Source of the DNA: Streptomyces sp. NBC_01260
Lineage (GTDB): Bacteria; Actinomycetota; Actinomycetes; Streptomycetales; Streptomycetaceae
Length of the DNA stretch: 64,000 nucleotides
Direction of reading: 5' to 3'
Assembly: GCF_036226405.1 (NCBI RefSeq)
Contig: NZ_CP108465.1
Coordinates: forward strand, 1-64,000
Part shown: piece by piece, positions 59,159-64,000 of the stretch
Layout: every line of letters starts with the position of its first letter
How positions within the stretch are numbered: the first letter of the stretch is position 1
The notes under the pieces: generated by a model
What the model saw: only the letters and a program-made list of their open reading frames with translations
Databases searched by the model: none
Told to the model about the DNA's origin: nothing
Position numbers and translations under genes: made by a program

Positions 59159-61453
59159 TCAGACGAACAGTGGGATCGGGTTGAGCTCCTCGTAGGGGGT
59201 GGGCCGGGGGAGGTCGCCGAGTGCGACAGGCGCGTCGAACAGCCGGCCCGGCGCGTACCGGGCCCAGAAGTGGCGCAGCCCGGGCACGATCACCTTGACC
59301 ACGGGTAGGGCGACGTCCGGGCGGGTCTGGTCGAGGACGAGCAGCTCCAGGCCCTTGGCGGCGGTGAGTTCGGCGATGGCCTCGACATCGTCGAGCAGAT
59401 CGTCGCGCATCACGTAGTTCCAGTGGCCGGGGGTGCGTGGCCGGGTGGCCGGGGCCGGTGCCAGATAGGGCTGGTTGGCCACCGTCGCCTGCCGCCACCA
59501 GCGGACCGGGAGCGGATCTGTGATGCCGTAGCCGCCGCCCGGGCGGTCGGTGCTCACGGCCGGAAGTAGCTGCCCCGCCTCGGTCAGCGCGCGGCGTAGT
59601 GCGACGGCCGGGTCGAAGTGCGCGCCGAAGCCGAAGATGATGTCCTCGGTGGGCCCCTCCGTACGTCGGGACACCGCCACCATCGCGGGAATGCCGAGGT
59701 CCGAGGTGAGGTCGAGGGCCCACAGATCGCGGCCCATCTTCCGGTATCCGTCGCGCAGCCGCCCGATGTACGGCTCGTGGAACGCGTCCAGGTCGATCGC
59801 GGGCCGGCGGGTGCGGTTGTACCACCACAGGGCGACGGCGTCCCGTTCCACCAGTTCCAGGAAGCCCTGCAACAGGGCGTCCTCCGGGCTGCTGCCCGCC
59901 GCGTTGCCGTTGGAGTCGGCGTACGGACCCGGCGCATCGGGGGCGGCGGAGAAGTAGAGCATCGAGGTGGGCAGCAGCCGTTGGCGCCGCTCGGTCAGGG
60001 ACCACACCGGTGTCCACTCCACCGGCCTGTTCTCGTCGAAGGGCTCGGGCACGTAGTGGAAGGGCGAGCCCGAGCGGTTCCAGCGGTCCCGTTCGCGGAA
60101 CTGCTGGTCCGCGTACAACTGGCAGACGTTGGGGGGGATGGCCTGCTCGCCGAGGGCGCGCAAGGTGTCCACCACGACCGGTTCGTCGCCGTGCCGGGTG
60201 CCGCAGTAGCGCTCCACCGCCTCGCACAGGGCGCTGGTGCGGGCCTCCGCGTCGGTCAGGCCCTTGCCGCCGCTCTGCGAGCGCAGCCCGGCGGGACCGC
60301 GGTCGCGCATCGCCAGGTTGTGCCCCGACACATAGGTGGTGGCGAACTTGGGTGCCCCGGGGGAGGGCTCGAGCACGGGCACGATGCCGGTGACCGGGCT
60401 CACCAGATGCGCGTGCCGTTTGAGCAGCTGGTCGGGGCTGAGGGCTCGGTGGTCGCCGTTGCCGGCCTTGGCCCGCGACACAGGGACGAACGGCGCGAGC
60501 ACCCGGCGGCGCGTCAGACCGGGATCGCCGCAGGAGGAGCACTGGGGAATCCGGGACACGGTGTGGACCCGGGTGCTCAGGGTGAGGGTGTCGACCGTGC
60601 GGATGGCGCCCTGGTCGGCGTAGCGCAGTCCGGCCAGCCACTTGGCCGCCTCCAGGACCGCGCTCTGCGCGGCCATGACGCGCCCCGCCGAAAGGGAGGC
60701 GAAGGGCCGCGCGAGCGGGCCGTCCAGGCCCAGGGCCCGCTGGAGCGGCTCCTCGTAGCCGCGGTGCTGTTCGACGCGGTGGGCCAGACACGACCAGCAG
60801 GCCCCCTCGCCCGGCCGGAAGAACGGGCCGATCCACGGCTCGTAACCGCACAGCCGGGTGAGCAGCCACGGCTTGCCCGTCGCCCGGTGCTCGGCGTCGA
60901 CCCGCTCCAGCTCGGGGGAGAGGTAGTCGTCGCACAGCACCAGCGTGAGCTCCGCGTCCGCGTCCGCGGCGGTGAGCCCGAGACCGGACTCCCGGCTGGC
61001 CGCGAGCACCGGTGCGGCGTCCACGCCGTTGAGCGGCAGGACCCGCAGCCGGGAGCCGGCCAGTCCCGCCGCGGTGCGGGTGCCGTCCAGACCGGCCAGG
61101 TCCCAGTACGCCTCGGCGACCGGGTCGGTGCCCGTCGCCGCCAGGGCGGGATCGCAGAAGCGGAGCAGCCCGGCCCCGCTGAGCCGGGCCAGCCCGTCCT
61201 CGACCTCCTCGGTGGTGAGGACGGACGAGGCGGCCCGCAGGATCTCGCTGAGCGACCGGGTGCCGTCGAGCAGCGGCACCAGCACGTCGGCGAGTACCCC
61301 GTGCAGGGTGGTCACGCCCCGGCGGGAGACCAGGTAGGTCGCCTCGCCGGGGACGGTCGCCGGACGCAGATGGTGCCTGAATCCGACAAGGGCCGAGCCG
61401 TCCGGCAGGACGGCCGGTCCGGGGCCTTGCGGGAGGGGCGACTCCAAGGTCAT
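59159..61453 (-). CDS. TOMM-type YcaO cyclodehydratase fused to an RRE/E1-like domain
   Basis: Encodes 764 residues. Residues 1-100 form a PqqD-like peptide-recognition element. Residues 110-320 form the E1-like (SagC) domain with two CxxC pairs, Cys219/Cys222 (ACWSCLAHR) and Cys305/Cys308 (QCSSCGDPG), likely binding zinc. The YcaO domain follows with ATP-site blocks SALCEAVERYCG (about 407) and ELVERDAVALWWYNR (about 545). The C-terminus, NPIPLFV, is a short version of the proline-rich tail of azoline-forming YcaOs. The family makes thiazolines or oxazolines in peptides. Its start overlaps the stop of a 69-residue gene (ATGA). A second role, such as thioamide or amidine formation, cannot be excluded. 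Confidence 0.87.
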   Translation of the reverse strand: MTLESPLPQGPGPAVLPDGSALVGFRHHLRPATVPGEATYLVSRRGVTTLHGVLADVLVPLLDGTRSLSEILRAASSVLTTEEVEDGLARLSGAGLLRFCDPALAATGTDPVAEAYWDLAGLDGTRTAAGLAGSRLRVLPLNGVDAAPVLAASRESGLGLTAADADAELTLVLCDDYLSPELERVDAEHRATGKPWLLTRLCGYEPWIGPFFRPGEGACWSCLAHRVEQHRGYEEPLQRALGLDGPLARPFASLSAGRVMAAQSAVLEAAKWLAGLRYADQGAIRTVDTLTLSTRVHTVSRIPQCSSCGDPGLTRRRVLAPFVPVSRAKAGNGDHRALSPDQLLKRHAHLVSPVTGIVPVLEPSPGAPKFATTYVSGHNLAMRDRGPAGLRSQSGGKGLTDAEARTSALCEAVERYCGTRHGDEPVVVDTLRALGEQAIPPNVCQLYADQQFRERDRWNRSGSPFHYVPEPFDENRPVEWTPVWSLTERRQRLLPTSMLYFSAAPDAPGPYADSNGNAAGSSPEDALLQGFLELVERDAVALWWYNRTRRPAIDLDAFHEPYIGRLRDGYRKMGRDLWALDLTSDLGIPAMVAVSRRTEGPTEDIIFGFGAHFDPAVALRRALTEAGQLLPAVSTDRPGGGYGITDPLPVRWWRQATVANQPYLAPAPATRPRTPGHWNYVMRDDLLDDVEAIAELTAAKGLELLVLDQTRPDVALPVVKVIVPGLRHFWARYAPGRLFDAPVALGDLPRPTPYEELNPIPLFV

Positions 61454-61659
61454 ATCCAGGTCTCCGCGACCGCTTCACCATCAAGGGTCACGGAGGCCGT
61501 GGTGGAGGGGGAGTGCGCGGGGATCGGGATGGCGCAGAGGCTGAACAGCGCGGTGGTCCCGAGGGAGTGGTCGAGGCGTTCGACCACGAGGAGCGGACGG
61601 GCGGGAGCTGCCTCGGTGACGCGCGCCGAGAGGGTGGCAGTGGCACTGGCGTGGCTCAT
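61450..61659 (-). CDS. 69-residue protein coupled to YcaO, possible precursor peptide
   Basis: Encodes 69 residues; ATG at 61659 with GAGGA 10 bases upstream. The stop overlaps the ycaO start by ATGA, so production is coupled. The middle has a hydrophobic stretch (ARPLLVVERLDHSLG) that could be bound by the recognition element, then a segment with Ser, Thr and one Cys (SLGTTALFSLCAIPIP, SPSTTASVT). TOMM cores normally have more Cys/Ser/Thr at the C-terminus and this ends in VAETWI, so the precursor idea is plausible but unproven. A small accessory protein is the alternative. Confidence 0.55.
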   Translation of the reverse strand: MSHASATATLSARVTEAAPARPLLVVERLDHSLGTTALFSLCAIPIPAHSPSTTASVTLDGEAVAETWI

Positions 61660-61770
61660 CGCAGGTGTTCCTCACTGAAGGTGGGCTGGTGCTCCGATGC
61701 CCAGGATTCTTCGTGAGTGAGTGATGCGGCGCACAGTGTCGCCTTCACCGGAGGCGGGTGAAGTTCTCAC

Positions 61771-62817
61771 TCAAATGGAGGGCCGGACTCCGTCGGCCGC
61801 CTCTTTGAGAGGTTCCCACCAGTCGCGGTGATCACGGTACCACTGGACGGTTTCGGCCAGCCCCTGGGTGAAGCTCTTGCGCGGTGCGTACCCCAGTTCC
61901 TCGCTGATCTTCGTGCAGTCGACGGAATAGCGCAGGTCATGACCCTTGCGGTCCTCGACGTGCTCGACGCTCTCCCCCCACTTTGCTCCGCACGCCTCCA
62001 GCAGCAGGGCGGTGAGCTCCTTGTTGGAGAGCTCGGTGCCGCCCCCGATGTTGTAGATCTCGCCCGCGCGCCCCTTGGTGCGGACCAGTTCGATGCCCTG
62101 CACATGGTCGTCGATGTGCAGCCAGTCGCGGACGTTGCGGCCGTCGCCGTACAGCGGGACCTTCCCGCCGTCGAGGAGGTTGGTCACGAAGAGGGGGATC
62201 ACCTTCTCGGGGAAGTGGTGATGACCGTAATTGTTCGAACAACGGGTGACGCGGACGTCCATACCGTGGGTGCGGTGGTACGACAGCGCGATCAGGTCGC
62301 TCGCCGCCTTCGACGAGGAGTACGGGGAGTTGGGACGCAGCGGATGGCTCTCGGGCCAGGAGCCCTCGTCGATCGAGCCGTACACCTCGTCGGTGGAGAT
62401 GTGCACGAAGACCTTGACGCCGGCCCGGTGCGCCGCGTCGACGAGGGTGTGTGTGCCGACCACGTTCGTACGGACGAACTCGGCGCCGCCGTCGATCGAC
62501 CGGTCGACGTGCGACTCCGCGGCGAAGTGCACCACCTGGTCGTGCTCGGCCATCAGCTTGCCGACCAGCTCGGCGTCGCAGATGTCGCCCTGGACGAAGG
62601 AGAAGCGCGAGTGCGCCCGGACCTCGTCGAGGTTGGCGGGAACGCCCGCGTACGTCAGCTTGTCCAGGACGGTGATCGCGACATCACCTGGACCCTCGGG
62701 GCCCAGCACCGTACGGACGTAGTGCGAGCCGATGAATCCGGCCCCGCCGGTCACCAGAACACGGGTGGTGGTGCGCACCTCGGCGTCGGCCGCGTCGGCC
62801 GGTCGCATCGCGGACAT
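61771..62817 (-). CDS. rmlB: dTDP-glucose 4,6-dehydratase
   Basis: Encodes 348 residues of the extended SDR family. NAD-binding GGAGFIGSHYVR at the N-terminus, STDEVYGSIDEGSW with the catalytic Asp/Glu, and YSSSKAASD (YxxxK). It converts dTDP-glucose to dTDP-4-keto-6-deoxyglucose, the branch point to deoxysugars. It is downstream of rmlA in the same minus-strand operon. Later sugar-tailoring and glycosyltransferase genes must lie outside the window. Confidence 0.96.
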   Translation of the reverse strand: MSAMRPADAADAEVRTTTRVLVTGGAGFIGSHYVRTVLGPEGPGDVAITVLDKLTYAGVPANLDEVRAHSRFSFVQGDICDAELVGKLMAEHDQVVHFAAESHVDRSIDGGAEFVRTNVVGTHTLVDAAHRAGVKVFVHISTDEVYGSIDEGSWPESHPLRPNSPYSSSKAASDLIALSYHRTHGMDVRVTRCSNNYGHHHFPEKVIPLFVTNLLDGGKVPLYGDGRNVRDWLHIDDHVQGIELVRTKGRAGEIYNIGGGTELSNKELTALLLEACGAKWGESVEHVEDRKGHDLRYSVDCTKISEELGYAPRKSFTQGLAETVQWYRDHRDWWEPLKEAADGVRPSI

Positions 62818-62833
62818 GGGGACGTCCTCCTTC

Positions 62834-63730
62834 TCAGGCTACGCGTGCGGTCGGCATCGGACGGCGGCGGGCGGCGATCTCAGTGACGTAGGCCCCGTAC
62901 GCAGTGCCCGACATCTCCTCGCCGAGGCGTCGGCACTGTTCGGCGGTGATGAAGCCGCGGTTGAGGGCCACTTCCTCGACGCAGGCGATCCACTCGCCCT
63001 GCCGCTGCTCGACCAGCTGGACGTACTGCGCGGCCTGCAGCAACGAGTCGTGGGTGCCCATGTCCAGCCAGGCGAAGCCGCGGCCGAGTTCGGTGAGCCG
63101 GGCCCGGCCCTGCGCCAGATAGGCGAGGTTGACGTCGGTGATCTCCAACTCGCCCCGCGCCGACGGGGAGAGGTTCTTGGCGATCCCGACCACATCGCTG
63201 TCGTACAGGTACAGCCCGGTCACCGCGATGTTGGAGCGCGGGTCGGCGGGCTTCTCCTCCAGCGACAGCAGCCGGCCGTCGGCGTCGATCTCCCCAATCC
63301 CGTAACGGTGCGGATCGCTCACCCGGTAGCCGAACAGCGCGGCGCCGTCAAGGTTGCGCAGCGCGTCGTCGAGAAGCACCGAGAACCGCGGCCCGTGGAA
63401 GATGTTGTCGCCCAGCACCAGCGCGACCTGGTCGTCATCAATGAAGTCGGCGCCGATGACGAGGGCCTCCGCGATGCCGCGGGGCTGGTCCTGCTCGGCG
63501 TAGGAGATGTTCAGACCGAGCCGGGAGCCGTTCCCGAGGAGGGTGCGGAAGCTCTCCGAATGGTGCCTGGAGGAGATCACCAGGATGTCCCGGATTCCGG
63601 CCAGCATCAGCACGGAGAGCGGGTAGTAGATCATGGGCTTGTCGTAGACCGGCAGGATCTGCTTGGACAGCGTGCCGGTCAGCGGGCGCAGCCGGGTGCC
63701 GTTGCCACCGGCGAGGATGATGCCCTTCAT
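62834..63730 (-). CDS. rmlA: Glucose-1-phosphate thymidylyltransferase
   Basis: Encodes 298 residues. The nucleotide-binding GGNGTRLRPLTGTLSKQILPVYDKP and the metal/sugar block VLGDNIFHG mark RmlA of the short type. It makes dTDP-glucose, the substrate of rmlB next door (16-bp gap). Together they indicate that the final product is glycosylated with a deoxysugar. Confidence 0.96.
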   Translation of the reverse strand: MKGIILAGGNGTRLRPLTGTLSKQILPVYDKPMIYYPLSVLMLAGIRDILVISSRHHSESFRTLLGNGSRLGLNISYAEQDQPRGIAEALVIGADFIDDDQVALVLGDNIFHGPRFSVLLDDALRNLDGAALFGYRVSDPHRYGIGEIDADGRLLSLEEKPADPRSNIAVTGLYLYDSDVVGIAKNLSPSARGELEITDVNLAYLAQGRARLTELGRGFAWLDMGTHDSLLQAAQYVQLVEQRQGEWIACVEEVALNRGFITAEQCRRLGEEMSGTAYGAYVTEIAARRRPMPTARVA

Positions 63731-64000
63731 CTCAGCTTCCCTTTCGTCGTGCGTGGGGTGGGGCCGGCCGTGCGCAGGGTCCGAGAACCCCGGGATGCCG
63801 GGTGGGGATGCCGGGTTCCCGGCCGTGAGCCGGTCCGCCGGGATCCGTGCGGGAGCCACTGCGCAGGGGGTCTGTCCGACGACCCGGTGCGGCTTCCTCC
63901 GGTGGCGGCGCGGGGCCGCGGCTGCCCGGGTCCCGCTCCCTGATGGTGCTTCCGGCCGATCGAGTGCGGGCGGAGCAGCGGTGGAATCAACCGGCGCTTG
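63731..64000. other. Right-edge region upstream of rmlA
   Basis: Contains the leader of the rmlA-rmlB operon, with GAAGGG next to the rmlA start in the minus direction. No further gene is evident before the window ends. The cluster probably continues beyond it. Confidence 0.4.

Noticed and set aside
59112..61484. 790-codon minus-strand frame beside ycaO
   Set aside because: Same strand, different frame from ycaO, Arg/Gly/Pro-rich; shadow of the YcaO gene.
1..64000. tRNA or rRNA genes
   Set aside because: No cloverleaf with conserved T-loop GGTTCGAATCC-type sequence or rRNA signature was seen by eye; not an exhaustive search.

Overview
The window is high-GC actinobacterial DNA, almost certainly Streptomyces. 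It carries the tap-tpg pair, which encodes the telomere-associated and telomere-terminal proteins of linear Streptomyces replicons. It also carries plasmid-type parAB with candidate parS palindromes, two plasmid replication modules and several decayed mobile-element remnants. The best reading is the arm of a linear plasmid, or a plasmid-like chromosome end, whose left edge lies towards a telomere. The right two thirds hold a large biosynthetic gene cluster.

Layout. (1) 1-5.1 kb: telomere-like small hairpins, a family of TTGTTCT-N8-AGAACAA dyads flanking two winged-helix replication-type genes, a 427-bp inverted-repeat element, a kinase-like pseudogene, a lipoprotein gene, and a small element with IS21-like repeated ends. 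(2) 5.1-12.4 kb: a frameshifted plasmid gene, tpg-tap, an IS701-type transposase relic, parB-parA, candidate parS sites and a decayed helicase gene. (3) 12.4-20.1 kb: two related replication modules facing each other. Each has an origin-like region with GGGACTGA iterons in inverted arms around an AT-rich loop, an SF3/D5-type helicase and a small conserved gene; one also has a PrimPol-like primase. A Sfp-type phosphopantetheinyl transferase lies between them. (4) 20.3-63.7 kb: the biosynthetic cluster, which continues past the right edge.

How the cluster seems to work. A minus-strand operon (54.5-47.6 kb) encodes phenylalanine supply (class II DAHP synthase, AroH-type chorismate mutase, prephenate dehydratase), an EncP/AdmH-like MIO enzyme making cinnamate or beta-phenylalanine, an activating adenylation enzyme, an ACP and two complementary hot-dog dehydratase subunits. 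A plus-strand operon (21.0-30.6 kb) encodes an ACP, homologues of DarB and DarA (the dialkylresorcinol/stilbene-forming ketosynthase and its flavodoxin-like partner), an aromatic hydroxylase, a KAS II ketosynthase, a P450, a second ACP, a ketoreductase and a luciferase-like oxidoreductase. I infer a phenylpropanoid-primed resorcinol or stilbenoid, analogous to Photorhabdus isopropylstilbene. The cluster also has a tetrahydroxynaphthalene synthase (type III PKS), four oxygenase-type enzymes beyond the resorcinol set, a multicopper oxidase, three methyltransferases with a dedicated metK, a free-standing condensation-type acyltransferase, dTDP-deoxysugar genes, and a TOMM-type YcaO cyclodehydratase coupled to a 69-residue protein. 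A second TOMM piece matches only the N-terminal part of SagB. This combination does not match a pathway I know. Regulation visible in sequence includes a SARP/AfsR-like activator, a MarR repressor with two operator-like repeats, a DesK-type two-component system, a TTA (bldA) codon in one oxidase, and a hairpin over the first ribosome binding site.
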